From positions 1-64,000 of the forward strand of contig CAUZDY010000001.1 in assembly GCA_963578805.1 (NCBI GenBank): a stretch of 64,000 nt of DNA. Reading direction: 5' to 3'. Of this stretch, positions 1 through 7,411 are shown in pieces (the first letter of the stretch is position 1; every line of letters starts with the position of its first letter). This DNA is from CAUZIB01 sp963578805. GTDB lineage: Bacteria; Acidobacteriota; Vicinamibacteria; Vicinamibacterales; UBA8438. The position numbers were made by a program, and so were the translations under genes. A model generated the notes under the pieces. That model worked only from the letters and a program-made list of their open reading frames with translations. It searched no databases and was not told the origin of the DNA.

Positions 1-1
1 C

Positions 2-139
2 CAACACCCCGCCGATGGGCATGGAATAGCCAGGATGATGATCGGCGCAGAGAACACTTGGGGCATCTTCACCGCTGGCGACACGGCACCGTTCCAGCTG
101 CTGAACCGACCGATCGTCGGTAGGACCGAACGTCACTGA
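2..139 (+). CDS. possible C-terminal end of a gene cut by the window edge
   Basis: Frame 2 is open from the first base of the window to a TGA at 137-139 (45 codons). The peptide ends in TAPFQLLNRPIVGRTERH and has an ordinary amino-acid mix (IGAENTWGIFTAGDTAP). I do not recognise a family. The start lies outside the window, so this could be the tail of a real gene or chance openness. No other frame here looks better. Confidence is low. Confidence 0.25.
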   Translation, partial: QHPADGHGIARMMIGAENTWGIFTAGDTAPFQLLNRPIVGRTERH

Positions 140-739
140 TGGCATTGTGGCGTCCTATTATGCGCCCGTCGTCGGGGCAAGTAACCAGTCGGCCATCACG
201 ACGCAGTCTCCAGCTTCTCCATGCGCTGCGACATGCATCGCAGGATCCGCAGCATATCGCTGAGTGGTCTCGCCCGCTGGCGAGCACGCGCGATCGCACG
301 ATCACGAGGACAAAGGCTGACGGGGCTCTTTGTGGGTTACATTGCCCTGTTTCGCCAGGTTTTTATTGGTCTCTTAACGGGTTGTCTAGATGGTGCTGGA
401 TGTCGGTGGGAAAGATAATGGCGGATGGACTGGGAGTCGCATTGATAACCTAAGTCCCACCGAATGCATGCCTTCTGCTTTCACCACCTAGAGTGGTACC
501 CCCAAACCGTCTGGCTGCCCACGGATATTGCCAGCCCAGACGGAGTTTAGATACCCCGGTGAGCGGTTTTTCGTGGGGCGATTTGTGCCGAGGTTCAGTC
601 TTACCTCATGGTACGAGCCAACGCCTCCCTCGCGAGTTGTCTCTGTCCTGGCGAGAAGCCCGGCAGGTGGGCACGGCCCTCAAGGAGGAGGAGAGGGATG
701 CACCCACCGTTCACTGGGTCCAGCTAGCCGGGAATACGT
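140..739. other. 600-bp stretch without a recognisable gene
   Basis: Several short overlapping reading frames exist on both strands, none with a recognisable domain or a convincing ribosome binding site. The one structured element is the tRNA-Ser-like direct repeat at 417-440. The stretch looks like eroded accessory DNA. Confidence 0.5.
417..440. repeat. degenerate copy of the tRNA-Ser 3' end (candidate att site)
   Basis: These 24 bases match the plus-strand sequence at 8552-8575, the 3' end of the tRNA-Ser gene including its CCA, at 21 of 24 positions and in direct orientation. Similarity continues more weakly into the left flank (gctggat, then ggtgg, then aaa in both copies). P4-type integrases recombine at tRNA 3' ends and leave such a truncated copy at the distal border. 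This is therefore a candidate decayed attachment site about 8.1 kb from the intact tRNA. Confidence 0.5.
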
Positions 740-958
740 CTACCATACAGACCCGGGTTCATTCACGACGCCTACGTAATTGCCCCTAAGGCCCATCCGA
801 GGGGAAGGGGAAGGAAGTGGCTCGGCCGAAACCAGAGAGGCGCTCCGATTCCTGCAAATCGACCTGAACCCGTTCCAATCAGTGTAATGAGGCCCCCCAG
901 ATACCGCGTCCAACTGCTCCTCGGTCATCGTGGCTGCGTCGTTCTGCTTGGTCGTCAT
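740..958 (-). CDS. small peptide with double-glycine leader (bacteriocin/RiPP precursor-like)
   Basis: A 72-residue ORF. I place the start at the ATG at 958 rather than the upstream one at 994, because AAGGAG lies 8 bases before it. The N-terminus MTTKQNDAATMTEEQLDAVS-GG is a classic double-glycine leader: an acidic amphipathic helix, then LDAVSGG, with expected cleavage after residue 22. Peptidase-containing ABC transporters (PCAT/ComA type) process such leaders and export the product. The predicted 50-residue core begins PHYTDWNGF and contains one Cys, so no internal disulfide or lanthionine pair is obvious. No modification enzyme, transporter or immunity gene is visible nearby. It may be an orphan precursor, a remnant of a larger cluster, or a secreted peptide processed in trans. 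Confidence 0.55.
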   Translation of the reverse strand: MTTKQNDAATMTEEQLDAVSGGPHYTDWNGFRSICRNRSASLVSAEPLPSPSPRMGLRGNYVGVVNEPGSVW

Positions 959-1294
959 CGTCTTTGCTCCTTGCTGTGTCCGTCTGCGGCTCATCCGTAA
1001 TCGACGATGTCAGTGTAGGCAGTTCCGACCAGGCTCACCATGACGTGGCGTACAGTTCCTCTGTGAAAGTGATCACACAGAGCGAGACGGAGAGCCGTGG
1101 GTGAATGGAGAGGGCAAGTCCACTCCGCTGGAACGATTACATCAGATCAAAAAACCGCGGCGGGGGCCAGAATATCTATATAGTCGACCAAGTCACATAC
1201 CTGCCAAGTTTCGATTTCACCCGCATCCAGGATCGGAATCCTGAGACGAATCGGTAACCTGTGAACCGTCAATAACTTAAAGGAAAAGCAACTC
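959..1294. other. 336-bp intergenic region, nothing recognised
   Basis: This is the divergent spacer between the double-glycine peptide (minus) and the ABM-like gene (plus). It must hold both promoters. I cannot assign a convincing -35/-10 pair, and there is no RNA gene or repeat that I can identify. Confidence 0.4.
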
Positions 1295-1663
1295 ATGGCG
1301 ACCACTGACACATGCGTTACTATTCAACCCTACTTCGTCGTGCAGGAAGGCGAACTTGATAATGTTCGGTCGTATGTTGAAAGATTGGTGGAGCTGACGA
1401 AGTCCGAATCAGACTGTCTGTACTACGGCTTCACATTTTTCGGTAACAAACTGCATTGTCGTGAGGGGTACGGAAGTGGAGACGGCGCACTGGCCCATCT
1501 TGACAATGTGGGGACACTCTTAAAGGAACTGCTGGACTCCGGCAAGGTTGAGCTCACGGATTTGCAGATCCACGGCCCCGAGCAAGAACTGGCGAAGCTA
1601 CGCGAACCGTTCGCAGATCTAAACCCGAGCTACTGGGTATTGGAATACGGGTTCCGCAATTAG
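1295..1663 (+). CDS. ABM / ferredoxin-like-fold small protein
   Basis: A 122-residue cytosolic protein with an AAAGGAAAA ribosome binding site about 8 bases before the ATG. The pattern (YFVVQEGELDNVRSYVERLV, then YYGFTFFGNKLHCREGY, then ALAHLDNV, then LQIHGPEQELAKLREPFADL) fits a dimeric alpha-beta barrel of the antibiotic-biosynthesis-monooxygenase (ABM) type: strand-helix-strand, a conserved Glu-Gly-Tyr turn, and a helix over the sheet. Family members are small quinol oxygenases or uncharacterised proteins. Substrate cannot be inferred. It stands alone in the accessory region, with integrase debris immediately downstream. Confidence 0.75.
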   Translation: MATTDTCVTIQPYFVVQEGELDNVRSYVERLVELTKSESDCLYYGFTFFGNKLHCREGYGSGDGALAHLDNVGTLLKELLDSGKVELTDLQIHGPEQELAKLREPFADLNPSYWVLEYGFRN

Positions 1664-1672
1664 GTCGCCTTC

Positions 1673-1822
1673 ATGGGCTGGAGCGCCAGCACGACGGCGA
1701 GCATGAGCCGGCGTTACGCACATATCAGTTCCGGCGCCAGGAAGTCGGCGATGAACAGCGTGCCTGCGCCAGAACAAGCACCTCATTGGAGTGACGCTTC
1801 CTTACTAGCTAGCCGTGGCTGA
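1673..1822 (+). pseudogene. tyrosine recombinase C-terminal remnant
   Basis: An open stretch of 49 codons from ATG 1673 to TGA 1820-1822 carries SMSRRYAHIS followed by SGARKSAMNSV. This matches the catalytic-tyrosine end of phage-type integrases (typically LGHss..MT.RYAHLs), with MGWSAS at the LGHSS position. The rest of the integrase (Arg-His-Arg catalytic box, core-binding domain) is missing upstream, where the ABM-like gene ends 9 bases earlier. The last third is shared with a second remnant near 4.2 kb. Confidence 0.55.
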
Positions 1823-1850
1823 CGACTGTGCCCATTTGTGTGCCCACCCC
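1766..1850 (+). repeat. 85-bp direct repeat, copy 1
   Basis: It aligns without gaps to 4216-4300 with about 16 mismatches in 85 positions. Each copy encodes the last residues of an integrase-like frame (WSD...ASR, then TGA) followed by the same non-coding tail (cgactgtg, then ccattt). Together the two copies bracket the alpha/beta hydrolase gene. Confidence 0.8.
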
Positions 1851-1987
1851 CAGTACGACACGCTGTGAAGTGGTGGTACTCGACGGGTCGGTGATACGCT
1901 GGTTTTTCGGCTAGAACATTGCTTGGTACTAATTGATAGCAGTCCGTGCGTTTGACACTGCTACAACTACGAACCAGGAGGTTGACC

Positions 1988-4087
1988 ATGAGAGCTACTT
2001 CCCGTACACGAGCCATCGGGGCGATCACGGTCGCGCTCACCCTACTCCTCGGCGCATGGGCCGAAGCGCGGGTCGTGCGATTCGTCGTCGAGGAACGGCT
2101 GCCTTTCGCCAGCGGGATGGAGTGGGGAACAGCCGGGCCCTACGAGCGGCTGAAGGGCACCGCCTACATGGAGGTGGACCCGAAGGACCCGTTGAACGCC
2201 CTCATCGTCAACCTCGACAAGGCACCGCGCAATGCGCGGGGAATGGTGGAGTTCAGCGCCCCATTCCTCATCCTGAAACCCGTGGACATGACGCGCGGAA
2301 ATCGCAAGATCTGGTACGGCATCAACAACCGCGGGAACTGCATCGAGTTAGGTAACCGTGCCTTCCCACCGCCCATGGCCACCTGCAATCCCATGACAGC
2401 CGCCGACGTTGGCGCGAACAACGTCCTCTTGAAGGCGGGTTATGCCATCGTCGACGCGGGTTGGCACGGAGACGTGCCGGCCGGCACCAACCGGCTGTCC
2501 CCGAAGTTTCCGGTGGCCATACAGCCAGACGGCAGCCCGATCGTTGGCCCGGCGCGCGTCGAGTTCAGCTTCCAGCAGACGGCATCCTTCTCGCTGCCGC
2601 TGGTGATCGACTTCGATCCTGACGAAGCCGCCGACACGAACACCGCTCACTCGACACTGACGGTTCGCGATCATGCCGACGCTCCCCGCGTCGCGATCCC
2701 CTCCGACCGGTGGGCCTTTGGGAAATGCCCAACGGGCCAGGAAAGTCTCGTCCCGTCAACGACCGACCTCTGCGTGTTCGACGGTATCGGGCCCCAGCGC
2801 ATCTACGAGTTGATCTACCCGGCGAAGAACCCGAAGGTGATGGGCCTGGCCTACGCCGTGACGCGCGACGTGGGCTCGTTCCTCCGCTACCAGGCCCAGG
2901 ACGAGGCCGGCAACCCGAACCCGCTGGCTGTGAGTCCCGGCATCCGACGGGCCTACTCCTCCGGGACCTCATCCACAGGCATGTACCAGCGTGAGTTCCT
3001 CTACCTCGGCTTCAACGAGGACGAGTCCCACCGGAAAGTCTTCGATGGGGTCACGATCTACTCCGCCGCGACGCATCGCCTCTTCGTCAACGTGCAGTTC
3101 GTCCACCCGACCTTCTTCTCGGGACAGGACCAGCATCACGACTTCACATCGAACTCGGTTGCGCCGTTCACCTTCGCGGTCACGACCGACCCGATCTCGG
3201 GCATTCTGGATGGCCTCCTCAAGCGACCAGCGACCGATCCCTTCGTGTTCCAGATCGACGAAGAAAATGTGTTCTGGCAGTGGAAGGCGTCACTCAACGT
3301 CGTCGACGGCCGCGGGCAGCAGGTCGCGCTTCCGGATAATGTGCGGCTCTACTTCCAAAATGGCTTCGGGCACATCGCGGCGGCTGGTCTGCTGAGCCCT
3401 CCTACGACAACGGTTCCAGATGGACGGGCAGGGATCTGCCAAAATCCGAGGCAAGGCGGCGGACTCAATGCCTCCACCGCGGTAACCCCGAGGGCACTCG
3501 CGATCGCCATGGACGAGTGGGCGGATCGGGGCATCGAGCCGCCAAAGAGCAACTATCCAGGCATCCAGCGTAAGACGCTCGTCTCCTTGGACGAGTACCG
3601 CGCTGCGTTCCCAGCGATCCCAGGTCTGAAGCCTCCGAGCGTCCTGAATGATCTCACGATGCTGCAGTTTGGCCCCCGTTTCGACTCGAAAGGCGGGGTG
3701 CAGACCCAACTGCCGCCTGCGCTCGGCGCCCGCTACACGGTTCTGGTCCCGAAACCGGATGAGGACGGCGTCGGGCTCGACGGCATTCGGACGATCTTCA
3801 CCCGCGCGCCCATCGGGACCAACGTGGGCTGGAACTTGCGTCCGGGCTTCCGGGCACCGGATCTCTGCAGTCTCTCCGGGTCATTCGTGCCCTTCGCCAA
3901 GACGAAAGCCGAGCGACTGGCGAGCGGTGACTCCCGGAAATCGCTCGAGGAGCGCTACAAGGACCACGATGGGTTCGTAAAGGCGGTCACGAAGGCTACA
4001 AAGGAACTGACCGCGGAACGCTTCATGCTTGAGGAGGATGCAAACACCTTCATTGCCGCCGCCGAGGCGAGCGACATCCTTCGGTAG
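1988..4087 (+). CDS. secreted alpha/beta hydrolase-domain protein (Abhydrolase_10-like)
   Basis: A 699-residue protein. I start it at ATG 1988, preceded by AGGAGG, rather than 42 bases upstream. Residues 1-27 form a signal peptide (Arg-rich start, AITVALTLLLGAWAEA), so it is exported. The mature part begins RVVRFVVEERLPF and contains GPYERLKGTAY, a hallmark of the large uncharacterised Abhydrolase_10 family. A nucleophile-elbow-like GTSSTG with Ser near residue 328 is followed by YQREFLYLGFNEDE. The substrate is unknown. It is a single-gene unit flanked on both sides by the 85-bp integrase-end repeat, which suggests it arrived on, or was captured by, a mobile element. Codon use resembles that of the neighbours. 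Confidence 0.85.
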   Translation: MRATSRTRAIGAITVALTLLLGAWAEARVVRFVVEERLPFASGMEWGTAGPYERLKGTAYMEVDPKDPLNALIVNLDKAPRNARGMVEFSAPFLILKPVDMTRGNRKIWYGINNRGNCIELGNRAFPPPMATCNPMTAADVGANNVLLKAGYAIVDAGWHGDVPAGTNRLSPKFPVAIQPDGSPIVGPARVEFSFQQTASFSLPLVIDFDPDEAADTNTAHSTLTVRDHADAPRVAIPSDRWAFGKCPTGQESLVPSTTDLCVFDGIGPQRIYELIYPAKNPKVMGLAYAVTRDVGSFLRYQAQDEAGNPNPLAVSPGIRRAYSSGTSSTGMYQREFLYLGFNEDESHRKVFDGVTIYSAATHRLFVNVQFVHPTFFSGQDQHHDFTSNSVAPFTFAVTTDPISGILDGLLKRPATDPFVFQIDEENVFWQWKASLNVVDGRGQQVALPDNVRLYFQNGFGHIAAAGLLSPPTTTVPDGRAGICQNPRQGGGLNASTAVTPRALAIAMDEWADRGIEPPKSNYPGIQRKTLVSLDEYRAAFPAIPGLKPPSVLNDLTMLQFGPRFDSKGGVQTQLPPALGARYTVLVPKPDEDGVGLDGIRTIFTRAPIGTNVGWNLRPGFRAPDLCSLSGSFVPFAKTKAERLASGDSRKSLEERYKDHDGFVKAVTKATKELTAERFMLEEDANTFIAAAEASDILR

Positions 4088-4140
4088 GAAGCACCTAAGA
4101 ACCTGTAATGACACCCTGACCGGTACGCGTAATCAGGGTG

Positions 4141-4272
4141 AGCATCCCGCTTCGTCGGCACGAGGCGCTTCAGCTTCTCGAACCAGTTCTGAAGGCGGCA
4201 CTGGACACCTTGGTCGCGCCGACACAAGCATCGCGTTGGAGTGACACTCCCCCACCAGCTAGCCGTAGCTGA
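4141..4272 (+). pseudogene. second integrase-like C-terminal remnant
   Basis: The frame ending at TGA 4270-4272 reads LLEPVLKAALDTLVAPTQAS, then RWSDTPPPASRS. Its last 18 codons align with the end of the remnant at 1673-1822 (APEQAPHWSDASLLASRG). No catalytic tyrosine motif survives here, so the assignment rests on this homology. It is probably the eroded end of a related recombinase. Confidence 0.4.
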
Positions 4273-4300
4273 CGACTGTGGCCATTTTTGTGGCTACCCC
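4216..4300 (+). repeat. 85-bp direct repeat, copy 2
   Basis: Partner of 1766-1850, about 81 percent identical without gaps, same orientation. Homology stops just after the shared cacc/tacccc tail. It includes the 3' end of the integrase-like frame and about 28 bases beyond its stop. Confidence 0.8.
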
Positions 4301-4342
4301 TCTACAGTTTTGACGCTTGTTAGGGCCCGGTAAGCCGACCCC

Positions 4343-4596
4343 ATGGATGAGACCAGCATTGCGCGGCGTGACCCTCGCCGATGCGCCGCCACCAACCGCG
4401 CTGGAGCACCCTGTGCGGAAAGTTTTCGATGGTAGGTCAGGCCGTCTGTCGAGCGCACGGCGGCGCAAGCCCGCAAGCGCGGGCCAAGGCGGAACGAATG
4501 GTCGAGCTCGCTGAACTAAAACTGCGCGGGACTTGGTGGACAGGAGTGTCGGGAAAGCCACCGAACGCATTCACGTCGCGGCGGCCATCACGGTGA
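4343..4596 (+). pseudogene. frameshifted HGGxSPQ-family gene (phage/plasmid type)
   Basis: One frame starts at ATG 4343 and gives RRCAATNRAGAPC, then runs into a stop. The next frame continues CGKFSMVGQAVCRAHGGASP, then QARAKAERMVELAEL. Joined, they give the family pattern RC.A..R.G..C...........C..HGG.SPQ...KA..RL. This is a small Cys/His protein of unknown role that is common in phages and integrative elements. The frame change falls at about 4410-4420. It is a decayed gene unless the base call is wrong. Confidence 0.55.
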
Positions 4597-4661
4597 AGCG
4601 TCCGTGGTGAGTTACCTCTGAGCCTCATAAGTATGACACGGGTGCGCTAACATGTTTCGGC

Positions 4662-5675
4662 ATGTCGTCCCGTGAGAACCGCTGCGTCGTGTTGAACGCA
4701 CGACCGATCGGCGTACCCGGCCCAGAATTTTTTGACATCGTGAACCGGCCCGTCGCCGATCTGCAGGACGGCGAGTTCCTGGTGCATAACGCCTATCTGT
4801 CCGTCGATCCTGCGCAGCGGGGCTGGGTCAACGATGCGCCGAATTACTTGCCACCGGTACCGGTCGGCGATGTTATGCGCGCGATCGCGGTCGGTCGAGT
4901 CGTCGAATCGCGTCATGCGGATTATGCCGTTGGCGACGCCGTGAGCGGTACGTTCGGCTGGCAGCGCTTTGCTGTCAGCGACGGCAGCAATGTTTTGCGG
5001 AAGCTGGCTCCTGGCGAGGACAGCTTGTCCCGCGCGCTCGGCGTGTTGGGCATGAACGGGCTCACGGCCTATTTCGGCCTGCTCGATCTATGTGCGCCGC
5101 AGCCTGGGGAAACCGTGGTGGTGTCGACAGCGGCCGGCGCTGTGGGCTCCTGCGTCGGGCAGATCGCCAAGCTCAAGAACTGTCGGACGGTCGGCATTAC
5201 CGGTGGCCCCGACAAAGTGCGCCAGTGCCTGGAACAATTCGGCTACGAACACGCGATTGACTACAAGAACTCCGCGGACATCGGCGCCGAGATTGCAGCA
5301 GCTTGTCCGAGTGGAGTCGATGTCTATTTCGACAATACGTGTGGGCCGATCAGTGACGCCGTGTTTCGGCATCTGGCGCGCGGCGCGCGGATCACGGTCT
5401 GCGGTACGGCAAGCATTCAAGAATGGGACCCGCTGCCGATCGGCCCGCGCATCCACCGCCAGCTCCTCGTCGCCCGCGCGCGGATAACCGGATTCGTCGT
5501 GCTCGACTTCAAAGACAGGTTTCCCGAGGCCGTTTCCCAGCTTGCCGACTGGATCAGGAAAGGAAAGATCGTGAGTCGTAAACACGTCTTGGACGGCATC
5601 GAGCAGGCGCCGAGCGCACTGCAGCTGCTGTACCGCGGCGAGAACCAGGGCAAGCTATTGATCAAGCTCGAGTAA
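4662..5675 (+). CDS. NADP-dependent MDR-family oxidoreductase (CurA/prostaglandin-reductase type)
   Basis: A 337-residue cytosolic zinc-free medium-chain dehydrogenase/reductase. The N-terminal GroES-like part has YLSVDPAQRGWV, the family's (L/M)S(V/L)DP..R motif. The Rossmann part has the nucleotide motif STAAGAVGSCVGQIAK (AAGAVG at residues 157-162) and VDVYFDNTCG. Relatives reduce the double bond of alpha,beta-unsaturated ketones or aldehydes with NADPH, and the length is typical. The catalytic Zn ligands of alcohol dehydrogenases are absent, as expected. It is convergent with the selenoprotein gene, so they are not one operon. The substrate cannot be named. Confidence 0.92.
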   Translation: MSSRENRCVVLNARPIGVPGPEFFDIVNRPVADLQDGEFLVHNAYLSVDPAQRGWVNDAPNYLPPVPVGDVMRAIAVGRVVESRHADYAVGDAVSGTFGWQRFAVSDGSNVLRKLAPGEDSLSRALGVLGMNGLTAYFGLLDLCAPQPGETVVVSTAAGAVGSCVGQIAKLKNCRTVGITGGPDKVRQCLEQFGYEHAIDYKNSADIGAEIAAACPSGVDVYFDNTCGPISDAVFRHLARGARITVCGTASIQEWDPLPIGPRIHRQLLVARARITGFVVLDFKDRFPEAVSQLADWIRKGKIVSRKHVLDGIEQAPSALQLLYRGENQGKLLIKLE

Positions 5676-5801
5676 AACCGCTGAGTCTGCAGCCCGGCCG
5701 GCCGTGAAGGTGACCTCGCGCCGAATCTGCCGCTGTTTGTCCCACCGTGGTCAAAGGGCCGTGGTGACGGGCGCTACTCAGGCGGGTGTGCTTCGAACCA
5801 C

Positions 5802-7310
5802 TCAGCGTTCCTGCCGCTGGCGCATCCGCTCGGTCATCGTCTCGAGTTCGGTGGCGTCGATCGCGTCATCACCGTTTGTGTCGAAACGGTCGATCAGGCG
5901 CGCCATTTGAGGCGGGAGCTCTTCGCGTGTCAGCCGCCCGTCCCCATCGCTGTCGAAGCGTTTGATACGCTCCACCGGCGCGAACCGTTGGCGACCGCGT
6001 CCACCCGGACGCATGTTCTTGAGCTCGTCTGTGTCGAGCATGCCGTCCGCATTTGTGTCAATCTGATCGAAGCGGTCCGTCATCCCGTTGGGCGCCTCGT
6101 CACGCGTGATGACACCGTCGTTGTTTGCATCCCAGATCATCATCCGCTCGGCCATAGCGCCTAGGACACGGCCGCCACGCCTCGCACCGAACACGCGCCC
6201 GGCGTCGGCGTCAACCTCAAGATGCACCGCGTAGCGCTGCGTCACCGGGACACAAAAGGTGTTCGCGTCATCGCACGCGTAGTAGGTGACCCGCAGGTCG
6301 AGTGGTTCGGCGCGATCATCCGCACTGATGTCGACGAGAAACTCGCGTGGGTCGGCGTCGGCCGGCTCCTCCACGACAGTGAACGCGGCTGACGCGGGTG
6401 TGACTCGCACGCCATCCGGTATCGTTATTTCGTATTCGAGCGGCGGCGCCTCGTTGTTCCAGTGCATGTGGTAGACCGGATCAATGTGAAAACCGAGATA
6501 GAGCGTGCCGTGGCCGATGCGTAGGAACTCCTGGTCGACGTCGGCGCGCAGCTTCGTATAGAACGGATAGCCGGTATCCTTGAGCCTCGGCTCGATCCTG
6601 AGCGTGGACATCCGACCGGGAAGCTCGACTCGCGGCACGATTCCCTTGGCGACAGTCGGCACGGCCGGTGCGGTCACGAGGTCTAGATCGGCGACCCGGG
6701 TGGGGTTTTCCACGGGACCGATCAGCCGTTCGAGGTCCTGTCGCAGTGCCGTGGGGTTACTCCATGCGCGGCGCTCTACAACGCGTCCGTCCGGGTCGAT
6801 GATGAACTCGGGGTTCGGCATGTCGCCCAGGGCGTGTTTCAGCTCGTTCGTCATCGCGTCGGCGAGCCACGGGATGCGTGACCCCAGCTGCACCTCAGCC
6901 TGGGCCACGTGCATCAACCGCTCTTCGAGCGTGAAGGGGTCGATGTAGTGGTTCAACTCCGGGTGCGCGAGTTGTTTGTAGAGGTAGTAGAACTGGACAC
7001 CATTCGGCGTGTAATCGCGCTCGATCGTCTCCACTCGGGAGACGTTGTTTATGAAGGGCGGTCACGTGAGACAGCCGAGGATGAGCACCGTGTAGTGCCC
7101 ACTCAGCAGGTCCCGCAAGCGGAGATCGGCGCCATCTCGGTCACGCACGGAGACGTCCGGCATGGCGTCGCCGATGGCTGGCGCGTTGCACTCGAATTTA
7201 CGGCTGACGGGCTGAGCCTGCGCGGTGCCCAGGTTACCGATCAAGACCGCGGCGACGGCCACAACCGTGGCGCGCTGCCGTTTCCAGGAATGGTTCGTCT
7301 TGTGTGCCAT
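5802..7310 (-). CDS. putative selenoprotein: deiodinase/redoxin-like domain with four C-terminal EF-hands
   Basis: Read through an in-frame TGA at 7062-7064, the gene encodes 502 residues with selenocysteine at position 83. I start at ATG 7310 (GGAG just upstream). Residues 1-33 are a signal peptide (VVAVAAVLIGNLGTAQA). The thioredoxin-fold part reads AIGDAMPDVSVRDRDG, then YTVLILGCLT-U-PPF, then FYYLYKQLAHPEL, a match to the (F)GSCTUPPF active site of iodothyronine deiodinases and their bacterial redoxin homologues. The frame stays open for 82 codons before and 419 after the TGA, and protein similarity continues across it, so read-through is far likelier than two genes. A middle beta-rich region follows. 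Four EF-hand loops sit near residues 394-405, 418-429, 453-464 and 477-488 (for example DANNDGVITRDE and DSDGDGRLTREE). It is probably an exported thiol/selenol oxidoreductase. Selenocysteine insertion needs selA/selB/selC/selD elsewhere in the genome, and none are in this window. The alternative is a recent nonsense mutation of TGC/TGT. Confidence 0.8.
7026..7064 (-). promoter_or_regulatory. UGA plus candidate bacterial SECIS hairpin
   Basis: Reading the minus strand, the UGA (7064-7062) is followed by 17 bases, then a perfect 7-bp stem CGTCTCC / GGAGACG with the 5-base loop CGAGT (7044-7026). Bacterial SECIS elements lie inside the coding region just after the UGA. They have a short apical stem-loop about 16-37 bases away with a G among the first loop bases, bound by SelB. 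Loop distance and the G at loop position 2 both fit. Confidence 0.6.
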
Positions 7311-7411
7311 AAACGCTCCACGGCAGACTCCGCTGCCCCATCTGACCCTATAGACCACCGTGCGGCCGGCGGCGTTTCACTATCGGTTGCCCGCAGAGCA
7401 TCCCGCTAGAC

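Noticed and set aside
5802..7034. EF-hand gene starting independently at GTG 7034
   Set aside because: This would begin in the middle of the redoxin domain, 9 codons after the TGA, without a ribosome binding site; the upstream frame is in phase and carries the signal peptide and the first half of the fold.
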